Below, in pieces: positions 1 through 8,978 of a stretch of DNA of 64,000 nucleotides. Every line of letters begins with the position of its first letter. The stretch's first letter is position 1. The stretch comes from CAWAYR01 sp050250875 (GTDB taxonomy: Bacteria > Acidobacteriota > Vicinamibacteria > Vicinamibacterales > UBA2999). The position numbers were made by a program, and so were the translations under genes. The notes beneath the pieces are model-generated. The model worked only from the letters and a program-made list of their open reading frames with translations. It did not search any database and was not told the DNA's origin. The stretch covers positions 1 to 64,000 of the forward strand of contig JBFWNV010000005.1 in assembly GCA_050250875.1 (NCBI GenBank). The letters are read 5' to 3'.

Positions 1-14
1 CTAGCAGAAGCACG

Positions 15-148
15 GGGGCCTGGCCCCAATGGCACGGAATCGGCGCCGATTCCAAGCCAGAACGATCAGAACCCGCACACTTGTTGCAGCAGCTACCGAC
101 CGGCGGCGTCAGAACCGCGCAAGCGGCGTGCCATTGGGGCCAGGCCCC
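15..148. repeat. REP-like inverted repeat pair, GGGGCC(T/A)GGCCCC type
   Basis: Positions 15-36 and 127-148 are perfect 22-base inverted copies flanking 90 bases. The core of each arm is itself near-palindromic (GGGGCCTGGCCCC at 15-27, GGGGCCAGGCCCC at 136-148). It is a two-base variant of the GGGGTCAGACCCC palindrome found at 41777 and, twice, at 54598-54644. The head-to-head layout resembles a REP doublet. That it is a mobile REP/BIME-like element is inference; no RAYT transposase is in the window. Confidence 0.6.
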
Positions 149-363
149 TGGCTCTGCCGGCCGGGGTTTTCGAGCGTCAACTGCCGCACCGAGACGCCGC
201 GAACGGCCGGCCCCTTGGCCAGGCCGCCGACGCCGCGCAGCGCCCCGACCATGTCGGCGGACCTCTGCCGAGGGGCGATCGCGGCGCAGCGTCTGGCCAT
301 GAAGCAGGTGCGCGTGCGGTCGTGGCTGCGGACCACGATCACGTCGCGGTTGGTCGGCTCCAC
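109..363 (-). CDS. Possible small ORF or gene remnant, unknown function
   Basis: An 84-codon frame with a GTG start at 363. Its third codon positions are almost all G or C, as in neighbouring genes, which is the only argument for coding. The start has no good ribosome site, and the 3' end runs into the inverted repeat at 127-148. I recognise no family. It may be the eroded end of an older gene or chance in GC-rich DNA. Confidence 0.2.
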   Translation of the reverse strand: MEPTNRDVIVVRSHDRTRTCFMARRCAAIAPRQRSADMVGALRGVGGLAKGPAVRGVSVRQLTLENPGRQSQGPGPNGTPLARF

Positions 364-369
364 CCGGCG

Positions 370-375
370 TATACT
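370..375 (+). promoter_or_regulatory. -10-like element TATACT
   Basis: TATACT lies 24 bases before the hydrolase ATG at 400. A GGAGG-type ribosome site (near 390-395) sits between, so this would give a short ordinary leader. No convincing -35 is seen at 17 bases. Confidence 0.4.
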
Positions 376-399
376 CCCGGCGCTGTCCCGGAGGTGGTC

Positions 400-1524
400 A
401 TGAAGCTGTGGCTACGCGTCGTCGTCGGTCTGATCCTGCTGATGACCTGGTCGGCACCTCGTGCCGCGGCGCAGCCGCTGCCCGAGGGATGCTCGGCCGG
501 CGTGCTGCCGTCGCTCGCCGGCGCGCTCTTCTGCGTCCCCGCGCAGGGCTGGAACGGCCAGCTCGTCGTCTACGCGCCCGGGTACACGCCGCCGCAGCTG
601 CCGCTCGGCTTCTACCAGCTCACGACACCCGACGGCACCTCGCTGCCGGCGCTGGTGCAGAGTCTCGGCTACGCCTTTGCGACGACCACGTATCGCAAGA
701 ACGGCCTGGCGGTGCTGCAGGGAGCCGACGACATCCGCGAGCTGGTCGCGGCGTTCCCAGCCGCCGGCCGCGGCGTGCCGACCAGGACGCACCTCGCCGG
801 CGTGTCGTACGGCGGCCTGATCGCCACGCTCCTCGCCGAACGCTCCCCCGAGCTGTTCTCGAGCACGCTCGCTGCGTGCGGACCGATCGGGTCGTTCCGC
901 CAGCAGGTCAACTACCTGGGCGACTTCCGCGCCCTGTTCGACTACTACTTCCCGGGCGTGCTCCCCGGGTCGCCGGTGGCGATGCCGGCGGCCGCCGCCG
1001 CGCTGTGGCAGTCCACCTACGTCCCGGCCATCCAGAACGCGTTCCTCGCCAACCCCGGCAAAGCGCTGGAGCTGATGCGGGTGTCGCGTGCCGCCTACGA
1101 TCCGGCCAACCTGATGACGGTGATCGAGTCGGCGGTGGGCATCCTGCAGTACAACGTGCTCGGCCTCAACGACGCCATCGCCACACTGGGCGGCAACCCC
1201 TACGGCAACCGCGGCCGCTGGTATTTCGGATCGTCGAACGACCTGCGCCTCAACCTGCGCATCCGGCGCTACGACGCCGCGCCGGCGGCCGTGGCGGCGA
1301 TGGGCGCCTACGAGACCAGCGGCGACCTGTCGATTCCGCTGGTGACCATTCACACGACGCGCGACCCGATCGCGCCGGTCGCCCACGAACTGCTCTACCT
1401 GCCCAAGGTGGACCTGACGGGCCGCGGCCGCTTCTTGCCCTTCCCGGTGAACCGCTACGGCCACTGCAGCTTCACCGGCACCGAGGTCGGACTGGCGTTC
1501 CTGTTCACGTCGAATCTGCCCTAA
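400..1524 (+). CDS. Secreted alpha/beta-hydrolase
   Basis: A 374-residue protein starting with a signal peptide (residues 1-25, a hydrophobic run then an AAAQ cleavage region). It has the alpha/beta-hydrolase nucleophile elbow GVSYGG with Ser136; Asp322 (TRDPIAP) and His355 (YGHCSF) fall at the expected places for the acid and the histidine. It is therefore probably a periplasmic esterase or peptidase-like hydrolase; substrate unknown. The ATG at 400 was chosen because GGAGG precedes it and the signal peptide begins there; an upstream in-frame extension to 322 has no leader character. It is followed by a heptamer repeat array, so it is probably transcribed alone. Confidence 0.8.
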   Translation: MKLWLRVVVGLILLMTWSAPRAAAQPLPEGCSAGVLPSLAGALFCVPAQGWNGQLVVYAPGYTPPQLPLGFYQLTTPDGTSLPALVQSLGYAFATTTYRKNGLAVLQGADDIRELVAAFPAAGRGVPTRTHLAGVSYGGLIATLLAERSPELFSSTLAACGPIGSFRQQVNYLGDFRALFDYYFPGVLPGSPVAMPAAAAALWQSTYVPAIQNAFLANPGKALELMRVSRAAYDPANLMTVIESAVGILQYNVLGLNDAIATLGGNPYGNRGRWYFGSSNDLRLNLRIRRYDAAPAAVAAMGAYETSGDLSIPLVTIHTTRDPIAPVAHELLYLPKVDLTGRGRFLPFPVNRYGHCSFTGTEVGLAFLFTSNLP

Positions 1525-1529
1525 GAACC

Positions 1530-1574
1530 GGGGCTCGGGGCTCGGGGCTCGGGGCTCGGGACTCGGGGCTCGGG
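1530..1574. repeat. Tandem heptamer array GGGGCTC
   Basis: Six consecutive 7-base units (five GGGGCTC and one GGGACTC) plus a trailing GGG begin six bases after the hydrolase stop. A similar 7-base array with a different unit occurs at 42203-42230. Length variation between strains is likely; function unknown. Confidence 0.85.
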
Positions 1575-1648
1575 AAGGGCCCTTTGACACTGCGCCGAGT
1601 TGTACCGGCGGCGTCACGAACCCGGTGGCGATTGCCTGCCATCGGGAG

Positions 1649-1654
1649 TATCCT
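1649..1654 (+). promoter_or_regulatory. -10-like TATCCT abutting the soxC-like start
   Basis: TATCCT ends seven bases before the ATG at 1662 and no Shine-Dalgarno lies between. Transcription would start at or next to the A of the ATG, so the message would be leaderless. Same geometry as at 9655, 34809, 49604 and 53833. Confidence 0.45.
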
Positions 1655-1661
1655 CGCGCGC

Positions 1662-2879
1662 ATGGCGAAGACCACCTCTCGGCACGGCATCTCCCGCCGC
1701 CGGCTGCTGGCCGCCGGCTCGGCCGGCGTGGTCGGCGCCGCGGCCTCGCTGGCGGCGCAGGACACCACCAGGGTCCAGGGCCCGGGGACGACCGACGTCG
1801 GCGCCCGCTCGCCGCACGAGAAGCCGCAGCGGGTGTCGTTCGGCGGGCGCCGCACGGCGTCGCAGTCGCCGCTGCAGGATCTCGAGGGCATCATCACGCC
1901 GGCCGATCTGCACTTCGAACGGCATCACGGCGGCGTGCCGTCGGTCGATCCCAGGACGTATTCGCTGCTCATCCACGGCATGGTCGAGCGGCCGCTGGTC
2001 TTCACGCTCGACGACCTGAAGCGCTTCCCGGGCCGCTCGGTGATCCGCTTCCTGGAGTGCTCGGGCAACGGCAGCCGCGCCTATCGTCCCGATCCGAAGG
2101 CCGCCGAAACGACACCGCAGATACTCGACGGGCTGACCAGCACCAGCGAGTGGACCGGCGTGCCGCTGGCCACGCTGCTGCGCGAGGTGGGCGCGTCGCC
2201 CAAGGCCACCTGGTTCCTGGCCGAGTCGCAGGACGCGGCGGTGCTCGCCCGCAGCATCCCGATGGAAAAGGCGATGGACGACGCGCTCGTCGCCTACGCG
2301 CAGAACGGCGAGGCGTTGCGGCCGGAGCAGGGCTATCCGGTGCGGCTGTTCCTGCCCGGCTGGGAGGGCTCGGCCAGCGTCAAGTGGCTGCGCCGCATCG
2401 AGGTGGCCGACCAGCCGTTCATGATGCGCGAGGAGACGTCGAAGTACACCGACCCGCTGCCCGACGGCACGGCGCGGCAGTTCAGCTTCGTGATGGACGC
2501 CAAGTCGATCATCACCGAGCCGGCGTTTCCCGAGAAGCTGCCGGGGCCGGGCTGGCGCGAGATCCGCGGCATCGCCTGGAGCGGCCGCGGCAGGATCGCC
2601 CACGTGGACATCAGCGTGGACAACGGCGCCACCTGGCAGCGCGCCACGCTCGACGACCCGGTGCTGCCCAAGTGCCACACCCGCTTCCGCTTCGCGTGGA
2701 ACTGGAGCGGCGCCGAGACCACGATCATGAGCCGGGCCACCGACGAAACCGGCTACTCGCAGCCGACGCTCAAGGCGCTGATGGCGGTGCGGGGGCCCGG
2801 CACGCAGTACCACTTCAACAACATCCGGGCGTGGAAGGTGGCTGCCGACGGCACGGTCACGCTGGCGGTGGGCGCATGA
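1662..2879 (+). CDS. soxC: SoxC-like sulfite dehydrogenase, molybdopterin subunit
   Basis: A 405-residue periplasmic molybdoenzyme of the sulfite oxidase family. A twin-arginine signal (SRRRLLAAGSAG, residues 11-22) indicates folded export by Tat. Cys133 in RFLECSGNG is the molybdenum-ligating cysteine of the family. The C-terminal third is the Mo-co dimerisation domain (VDISVDNGATWQRA region). The segment LHFERHHGGVPSVDP before the Mo domain is typical of SoxC rather than YedY. Its stop overlaps the start of a cytochrome c gene (ATGA), matching a SoxCD pair. No other sox genes (A, B, X, Y, Z) are in the window, so whether the substrate is sulfite, protein-bound sulfane sulfur or something else is open. 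Confidence 0.8.
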   Translation: MAKTTSRHGISRRRLLAAGSAGVVGAAASLAAQDTTRVQGPGTTDVGARSPHEKPQRVSFGGRRTASQSPLQDLEGIITPADLHFERHHGGVPSVDPRTYSLLIHGMVERPLVFTLDDLKRFPGRSVIRFLECSGNGSRAYRPDPKAAETTPQILDGLTSTSEWTGVPLATLLREVGASPKATWFLAESQDAAVLARSIPMEKAMDDALVAYAQNGEALRPEQGYPVRLFLPGWEGSASVKWLRRIEVADQPFMMREETSKYTDPLPDGTARQFSFVMDAKSIITEPAFPEKLPGPGWREIRGIAWSGRGRIAHVDISVDNGATWQRATLDDPVLPKCHTRFRFAWNWSGAETTIMSRATDETGYSQPTLKALMAVRGPGTQYHFNNIRAWKVAADGTVTLAVGA

Positions 2880-3463
2880 CGCGGACGACGACCTCGGGGG
2901 TCGTTGTCGCCGCCGTCGTCGCCGCGTGGTCGGCGGCGCTGGTCGCGCAGACGGCCAGGCCGGCGGCCGCGCCGGCGCGCTACGGCCTCGGCCGGGCCGC
3001 GACACCCGATGAGATCAAGAAGCTCGACATCGACGTGCGCCCCGATGGCACCGGCTTGCCCGAGGGCCGCGGTACGGTCGCCCAGGGCGCGACCCTCTAC
3101 GCCGCCAAGTGCGCGTCGTGCCACGGCAAGGCCGGCGAGGGCGCGTCGTTCGATCGGCTGGTGGCCACCGACGCCGGCGACAACTTCGCGTTCGGCCGCG
3201 ACCCGCGCCTGGCGCGGGCCATCGGCAACTACTGGCCCTACGCCTCGACGCTCTACGACTACACGATGCGTACGATGCCGTTCACCGCGCCGGGCACGCT
3301 CACGCCCGACGAGGGCTACGCGCTGGTGGCCTATCTGCTGGCACTGAACAAGGTGGTGCCGGACGACGCGGTGATGGACCGGACTTCACTGCCCAAAGTG
3401 GTCATGCCGGCGCACAACCGCTTCGTCCGTGACAACCGCACCGGCGGCAAGGTGGTGAAGTAG
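2876..3463 (+). CDS. SoxD-like c-type cytochrome
   Basis: A 195-residue exported monohaem cytochrome c. The signal peptide is residues 1-25 (ends ALVAQ). The haem site is C79-A-S-C82-H83, and a Met in MRTMPFTAPG is the likely sixth ligand. The gene overlaps the SoxC-like gene by four bases, so translation is probably coupled. It should accept electrons from the molybdenum subunit. It carries only one haem domain, shorter than the diheme SoxD of Paracoccus type, so it matches the short sulfite-dehydrogenase cytochrome form. Confidence 0.78.
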   Translation: MTRTTTSGVVVAAVVAAWSAALVAQTARPAAAPARYGLGRAATPDEIKKLDIDVRPDGTGLPEGRGTVAQGATLYAAKCASCHGKAGEGASFDRLVATDAGDNFAFGRDPRLARAIGNYWPYASTLYDYTMRTMPFTAPGTLTPDEGYALVAYLLALNKVVPDDAVMDRTSLPKVVMPAHNRFVRDNRTGGKVVK

Positions 3464-3494
3464 GCGCACGTCCGTCTTTCCAGGGAGCTCGGCC

Positions 3495-4827
3495 ATGACA
3501 GCGCACGGTCTCCGGAACCTCCGTCGTCTCGTCGTCGTGCTCGGTGCCGTGGCGGCACCGGCGGTCGTCCAGGGCCAGGTGCCCGAGGCGCCGACCTTCA
3601 CGAAAGACATCGCGCCGATCTTCCAGGCCAAGTGCGAGGCCTGCCACCGGCCCGACTCGATCGGGCCTGGCGCTGCGCAGCTACGCCGAGGCGCGGCCGT
3701 GGGCGCGCTCGATCCGCGCCCGCGTCGAGGCGCGGCAGATGCCGCCGTGGCACATCGACAAGACGGTCGGCATCCAGGCGTTCAAGAACGACCGCTCGCT
3801 CACCGACGACGAGATCGCCACGGTGCTGAAGTGGGTCGATCGCGGTGCGCCGCAAGGCGATCCCAAGGATATGCCGGCCGAGAAGGCGTGGCCCACCGAG
3901 CAGACCTGGCAGGTGGCGAAGCAGTACGGCCAGAGCGAGCCGGATCTGGTCATCCGCTCGGTGCCGTGGACGCAGAAGGCCGGCGCCAACGACACGTGGT
4001 GGCGGCCGATCGTCGAGAGCGGCCTGACCGAACCGCGCTGGGTGCGCGCGGTGGAAGTGCGGCCGAGCACGCTGAAGGGCCGCAAGATCACCCACCACGC
4101 CAACGCCGACCTGCTGCAGCTCGATCCCGACATGCCCGCGGCCGAAATGACCCCCGGCCGCTTCAGTGAGTGGGCGGTGGGGAAGGACGCCGAGTTCGTG
4201 CGCCCCGACGCCGGCATGCTGATGCTGCCCGGGTCGAAGATCGCCTGGGACATCCACTACTCGAACGGCGGCGAAGACATCACCAGCGCCGTCGAACTGG
4301 GCATCTACTTCCACCCGAAGGGGTTCACCCCGAAGTATCGCCAGCATCTGATCCGCATGGGCAAGACCGGCGTCGGCGCGGTGGACATCCCGCCCAACAG
4401 CGTGCAGCTCACCGAGGCCTACTTCCCGCTGCGCTCGGCGGCGCGCGTCGAGAGCTTTCAGCCGCACATGCACCTGCGCGGCAAGGCGATGACGCTCGAA
4501 GCGATGCTGCCCACCGGCACCAGCGTGGTGCTGAGCCACGTCGCCGAATTCGATTTCAACTGGCACACCTCCTACGTCTACGCCGACGACGCGGCACCGC
4601 TCCTGCCCAAGGGCACGATCATCAAGGTGAAGGCGTGGCACGACAACACGGCGGCCAGCCGCGGCAACCCCGATCCGAACGTGTGGGTCGGCTACGGCCA
4701 GCGCACCGTGGACGAGATGGCGCACGCCTGGGTGAACGTCACCTACTTCTCCGACGACGAGTACGCCGCCGAGGTGGCGGCGCGGCAATCGCGGCTGCGC
4801 GCGGCGTCGGCGGATCGGCAGCGGTAG
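3495..4827 (+). pseudogene. Haem c / copper monooxygenase fusion, frameshifted
   Basis: Fourth member of the family at 18719, 24000 and 33167. The first frame (from ATG 3495) gives a signal peptide and the haem site CEACH, then loses homology after DSIGP. A second frame resumes at once with ALRSYAEARPWARS, the segment that follows the haem in all three intact paralogues, and runs to 4827. Comparison with their GPM(S/T) sequence points to two bases missing between 3667 and 3668 (CC-TGG where CCGATGG is expected). The copper ligands remain in the second frame: THH, DIHY, HMHLRG and DEM. Either a young pseudogene or an assembly error. Confidence 0.8.
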
Positions 4828-4840
4828 GGCGGCCGGCGTC

Positions 4841-5809
4841 GTGCACACGCGTACCCGGGCTCGAGTGGTCGTCGCCGCCCTGGGGCTGGCGGTGGCCGGC
4901 GCGCTGACGGCGACGCCCGCCGCGCAGAAGCCCCGCGATCCGCTGCCGGGCGAGCCGCTCGGCAGCGGCGGCGAGGCCATCTTCCCGGTGCTCGAGGGTT
5001 GGGGGCCGCTCAAGGATGGCTCGACGGCGATCCTGCTCGGCTACTACAATCGCAACCGCGGCCGCGCGCTCGACATCCCCGTCGGCCCAGACAACCGCAT
5101 CGAACCCGGCGGCCCCGACTACGGCCAGCCGACACACTTCGAGCCGAGCCAGCAGCACGGCGTGTTCGCGATCAAGGTGCCGGCGAATTTCGGGACGAGC
5201 CGTCTCACCTGGACGCTGAAAGCCAACGGCCAGGAAGCCAAGGTGACGTTCTGGCTGAATCCGCCCTACTGGGTGGACTTCTTCAAGCATGCGGCCACGG
5301 GCAACGAGCCGCCGGTGGTGCGGTTCGCGTCCGGGGGCGCGACGCACACCGGTCCGCCGGTGGGATTCGCGCACACGGTGGCCGGGGTGGTCGGGCAGGC
5401 GGTGCCGCTCTCGCTGTGGGTGAGCGACGTGCCGGGGCCGCGCGAAGGGCCCGACAACGAGCTGGCGGCGCTGCGCCGCAAGACGACGCCCGTGGTCGAT
5501 CCGGTGGCGATCGTCGGCGACAGCACTTTCGGCGGCCCGGGCCGGCGCGCCGTCCCCGACGACTCGTCCAATCTGCTCGTCCACTGGCACAAGTACCGCG
5601 GCGCCGGCGCGGTCACCTTCGCCAAGGCCCGCGTGCCGGTCGCCACCGGCGGAGATCCGGCCAAGGTGGTCGAGGCCGCGACCAGCGCCACCTTCGGCGC
5701 GCCGGGCGAGTACGTGCTGCGCGTCCAGATCTCCGACGAGTCGGGCGAGAGCGGCGGCGGCGACCAGTGCTGCTGGACCACCGCGCACGTGAAGGTCACG
5801 GTGAAGTGA
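4841..5809 (+). CDS. Secreted protein of unknown function
   Basis: A 322-residue protein with a GTG start and a signal peptide (residues 1-27). The body looks beta-rich, with a final segment (GAPGEYVLRVQISDES) resembling an Ig/PKD-like strand pair, and a CC pair near the C-terminus (DQCCWTT). I recognise no enzyme motif. It sits 13 bases after the frameshifted copper monooxygenase and four bases before the quinoprotein gene, so it is probably co-transcribed and works in the periplasm with them. It may be an accessory or substrate-binding protein for the redox enzymes. Confidence 0.7.
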   Translation: MHTRTRARVVVAALGLAVAGALTATPAAQKPRDPLPGEPLGSGGEAIFPVLEGWGPLKDGSTAILLGYYNRNRGRALDIPVGPDNRIEPGGPDYGQPTHFEPSQQHGVFAIKVPANFGTSRLTWTLKANGQEAKVTFWLNPPYWVDFFKHAATGNEPPVVRFASGGATHTGPPVGFAHTVAGVVGQAVPLSLWVSDVPGPREGPDNELAALRRKTTPVVDPVAIVGDSTFGGPGRRAVPDDSSNLLVHWHKYRGAGAVTFAKARVPVATGGDPAKVVEAATSATFGAPGEYVLRVQISDESGESGGGDQCCWTTAHVKVTVK

Positions 5810-5813
5810 CGCG

Positions 5814-7841
5814 ATGCGGACGCGTCTGCTGATTCTGATGGCGCTCGGTGCGACGCCGCTGGCCCTCGGCGCGCGGCAGACGGCCGCGGTGCCGACAGGC
5901 GAGTGGCACTACATCGGTGGGGATGTGAGCCACACGCGCTTCTCGCCGCTCGACGAGATCACCGCCGCGAACTTTTCGAAGCTCGAAGTCGCATGGGTGT
6001 GGCGCGGCGACAACTTCGGACCGTCGGCCGATCCGATCTTCCGCGCCACGCCGCTCTACGTGGACGGCCTGCTCTACGTGGTGGCGGGGCAGCGCCGCAC
6101 CGTGGCGGCGATCGATCCCGGCACCGGCGAAACCGTGTGGACCTACCGCGAGCCGCCGACGACGCGCTGGGAACGCGGCATGCGCAACAACTACGGCAAG
6201 GGCGTGGCCTATGCCGAGGTCGGCGGCCGCAAGGTGATCTTCTACACGTCGCCGGGGTTCTTCCTGCACGCCATCGACGCCAAGACCGGCCTGCACCTCG
6301 AGAACTGGGGCACCCGCGTGCCGATCGCCGGCTTCCCGGCCAGCGGCGTCGTGGACATGCTGCCCGACCTGGTGAAGGACTGGCAGCCGTGGCTGCAGTC
6401 CGAATACAAGTACGACCCGAACCACGGCATCCCGCGCGACCTCGGCAACCTGTCCACGTCGTCGCCGCCGATCGTCGTCAACGGCGTGATCGTGGTCGGC
6501 AACGTCCACGAGCAGGGCTACTACCAGACGCGCATCGAGAACATCCCCGGCGACGTGCTCGGCTACGACGCGCGCACCGGCAAGCCGCTGTGGAAGTTCC
6601 ACGTCATCCCGCGGCCGGGCGAGTTCGGCCACGAGACGTGGAAGAACGACGCCTGGCGGTGGACCGGCGACGTGTCGTCGTGGGCGCCGATGTCGGCCGA
6701 CCCGGCGCGCGGCCTGGTCTACATCCCGACCAATCCGCCGACCATCGACTTCTTCGGCGGCTTCCGCCCGGGTGACAACCTGTTCGGCACCAGCCTGCTC
6801 GCCCTCGACGTGAAGACCGGCCAGCGCCGCTGGCACTTCCAGATGGTGCACCACGACATCTGGAACTTCGACAACCCGCAGGCGCCGGTGCTGCTCGACG
6901 TGCCGATCGACGGCCGGCCGACGCCGATCGTGGTCGAGACCACCAAGCAGGGCTTCGCCTACGTCTTCAACCGCGAAACGGGCCGGCCGATCTGGCCGAT
7001 CGAGGAGCGCCCCGTCGCCGCCTCGGACCTGCCAGGCGAGATCCTGTCGCCGACGCAGCCGTTCCCGACCCGGCCGAAGCCGCTCGAGATCCAGGAGCTC
7101 TCCGACGACAACCTGATCGACTTCACGCCCGAGCTGAAGGCCGAGGCCCGCGAGATCGTCAAGCACTACAAGATCGGGCCGCTGTTCAATCCGCCGATCC
7201 AGGTCGGGCACCCGTCGGGGCTGCGCTCGTTCGTGAGCTGCCCGGCCGGCGCCAGCAACATCAACGGCCCCACGGTGGCCGATCCCGAGGCCGGCGTCGT
7301 GTTCGTGCCGGTCGATCGCTCCTGCCGCGCCGAGAACCTGGTGCCGGGCGCCAAGATGGACGAGCCCGACGATCCGAAGACCACCGGCAAGACCCTCTCG
7401 CAATGGGTGGTGGCCAACCGCGGCGATCTGCGCGGGCCGCAGGGGCTGCCGATCTGGAAGCCGCCCTACGGGCGCATCATCGCCATCGACATGCGCACCG
7501 GCGAGTTCAAGTGGGAAGTGCCCAACGGCGACTCCCCGGACTTCATCAGGAACCACCCGCTGCTGAAGGGGCGCGACATCCCGAACACCGGCCGCCCCGG
7601 CCACGCCGTGCTGCTGCCGACCAGGACGCTGCTCATCACCGCGCCGCCGGGGCAGGCCGTGCTCTACGCGCTCGACAAGGCCACGGGGCAGCGCGTCGGC
7701 ACCGCCAAGCTGCCGGCGCCGGGGCAATACGGGATGATGGGCTACCGGCACCGCGGCCGCCAGCACGTGGTGGTGCAGGTCGGCAGCGGCACGCATCCTG
7801 GATCGCTCGTCGCGCTGCGCCTGCCCGGCGAGTTGCGGTGA
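5814..7841 (+). CDS. PQQ-type quinoprotein dehydrogenase, soluble, no haem
   Basis: A 675-residue exported beta-propeller of the quinoprotein alcohol/glucose dehydrogenase superfamily. After a signal peptide (1-25) comes the family opening GGDVSHTRFSPLDEI. Repeated blade motifs follow, for example LALDVKTGQRRWHFQ, FNRETGRPIWPIEERPV and the closing YALDKATGQRVG. No CXXCH is present, so electrons must pass to a separate acceptor; the cytochrome c at 2876 in the same operon is a candidate. It is a paralogue of the N-terminal part of the protein at 9668. Substrate cannot be read from the sequence. Confidence 0.8.
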   Translation: MRTRLLILMALGATPLALGARQTAAVPTGEWHYIGGDVSHTRFSPLDEITAANFSKLEVAWVWRGDNFGPSADPIFRATPLYVDGLLYVVAGQRRTVAAIDPGTGETVWTYREPPTTRWERGMRNNYGKGVAYAEVGGRKVIFYTSPGFFLHAIDAKTGLHLENWGTRVPIAGFPASGVVDMLPDLVKDWQPWLQSEYKYDPNHGIPRDLGNLSTSSPPIVVNGVIVVGNVHEQGYYQTRIENIPGDVLGYDARTGKPLWKFHVIPRPGEFGHETWKNDAWRWTGDVSSWAPMSADPARGLVYIPTNPPTIDFFGGFRPGDNLFGTSLLALDVKTGQRRWHFQMVHHDIWNFDNPQAPVLLDVPIDGRPTPIVVETTKQGFAYVFNRETGRPIWPIEERPVAASDLPGEILSPTQPFPTRPKPLEIQELSDDNLIDFTPELKAEAREIVKHYKIGPLFNPPIQVGHPSGLRSFVSCPAGASNINGPTVADPEAGVVFVPVDRSCRAENLVPGAKMDEPDDPKTTGKTLSQWVVANRGDLRGPQGLPIWKPPYGRIIAIDMRTGEFKWEVPNGDSPDFIRNHPLLKGRDIPNTGRPGHAVLLPTRTLLITAPPGQAVLYALDKATGQRVGTAKLPAPGQYGMMGYRHRGRQHVVVQVGSGTHPGSLVALRLPGELR

Positions 7842-8062
7842 TTCGCCCGACGACTGGCTCGCCGCCAGCGAATCCCGGTTCCGGCGCCCGGACAGCGCTG
7901 CGATAGCCGCGTTGTGACCGCTGGCCGGCAGCTCCGTGAGACTGCCTGACCCCCACAGCTTTCTCGCGCTGTCGGATCTCCGGGCGGTCGCCTCCACAGG
8001 GCTTCGCCGTCGGCGAGCCAGCCGCCGGGCGGACCTCCGTCCTGTGCCCGGGCGTCGAGCCG

Positions 8063-8968
8063 TCAGCGTCGCCGGCCCGTCAGGATCGCCGCCACCGCCG
8101 CGAGGATCAGCGCGGCAGCGACGGCCGTGCGCGCGGTGAGCGCCTCGCCGCCCACGGCGGCGCCGAGCAGCACGGCCACCAGCGGGTTGACGAAGGCGTA
8201 GCTGCCGACCCGCGACGGCGTCGAGACGCGCAGCAGCCAGACGTAGGCGGTGAACGCCAGGATCGAGGCGCCGACGACCATGTAGGTGAACCCGCCGAGC
8301 GACCGCCACGACACCGTCCGGATGTCGAAGGTCGTCACTTCGCCCAGCACCAGCGCCACGGCCATGAGGGTGCAGCCGCCGGCGATGAGCTGCATGCCGG
8401 TGGACAGGACGACCGACTTCGGGAGGTCGGACCGCCTGGCCGTGATCGAGCCCAGTGCCCACGAGAACCCGCTCACCTGGATGACGAGCAGACCGACCGG
8501 ATCCACCGCACCGCCCCAGCTGCCTGGACCGATGAGCGCGGCCAGGCCGAGCAGCCCCAGGGCCAGGCCGATCCACACGGCAGGACTCGGCCGCGGCGCG
8601 CCGGCCCACAGCCAGTCGAGCAGCGTCATCCACAGCGGCAGGGTGGCCATCCCCAGCGCGGCCGTGCCCGACGGCACCCGGCCCTGCGCCCACGCCAGCA
8701 GGCCGTGGCAGCCGAGGAACAGCATGGCGCCGACGACGGCGGCGGCGCGCCACTGTGCGTGCGTCGGCGCCGGCGTCGACCGCAGGCGGGCCCAGCCGTA
8801 GAGGCACAGCCCGGCCAGCGTCGAGCGCACGCCCATCAGCAGGAACGGCGGAATCGTCTCGATGGCGTAGCGGATGGCCAGGAAGTTCGAGCCCCACACC
8901 ACGTAGATGAGCAGGAACGCCGCCAGCACCTGCGCGCGCGGCGCCGCCGCGCCGCGGCCCGGGCTCAT
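8063..8968 (-). CDS. EamA/DMT-family transporter
   Basis: A 301-residue inner-membrane protein with about ten hydrophobic helices in two EamA repeats. The opening LLIYVVWGSNFLAIRYAIE is the classical first-helix signature of the drug/metabolite transporter superfamily (YedA/RhaT-like). The second repeat begins near PVGLLVIQVSGFSWALG. Such proteins usually export amino acids or small metabolites; the substrate here is unknown. It lies ten bases downstream of the cupin gene on the same strand, so the two may share a transcript. Confidence 0.85.
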   Translation of the reverse strand: MSPGRGAAAPRAQVLAAFLLIYVVWGSNFLAIRYAIETIPPFLLMGVRSTLAGLCLYGWARLRSTPAPTHAQWRAAAVVGAMLFLGCHGLLAWAQGRVPSGTAALGMATLPLWMTLLDWLWAGAPRPSPAVWIGLALGLLGLAALIGPGSWGGAVDPVGLLVIQVSGFSWALGSITARRSDLPKSVVLSTGMQLIAGGCTLMAVALVLGEVTTFDIRTVSWRSLGGFTYMVVGASILAFTAYVWLLRVSTPSRVGSYAFVNPLVAVLLGAAVGGEALTARTAVAAALILAAVAAILTGRRR

Positions 8969-8978
8969 CGCCGCCCGC

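Larger units (their letters stand above)
1..399. other. Mostly non-coding left end
   Basis: No recognisable gene lies before the hydrolase start at 400. The stretch holds an inverted-repeat pair (15-36 and 127-148), a weakly supported small minus-strand reading frame (109-363) and a -10-like hexamer at 370-375. No RNA gene is visible. Confidence 0.6.

Noticed and set aside
7842..8062. Intergenic stretch after the first quinoprotein, searched for a small gene or RNA
   Set aside because: No start with ribosome site, no strong hairpin plus T-run, and no recognisable RNA fold; left as intergenic.
5796..8897. A 1033-codon minus-strand open frame
   Set aside because: Antisense to the quinoprotein at 5814 and out of frame with the EamA gene; composition typical of a shadow frame.
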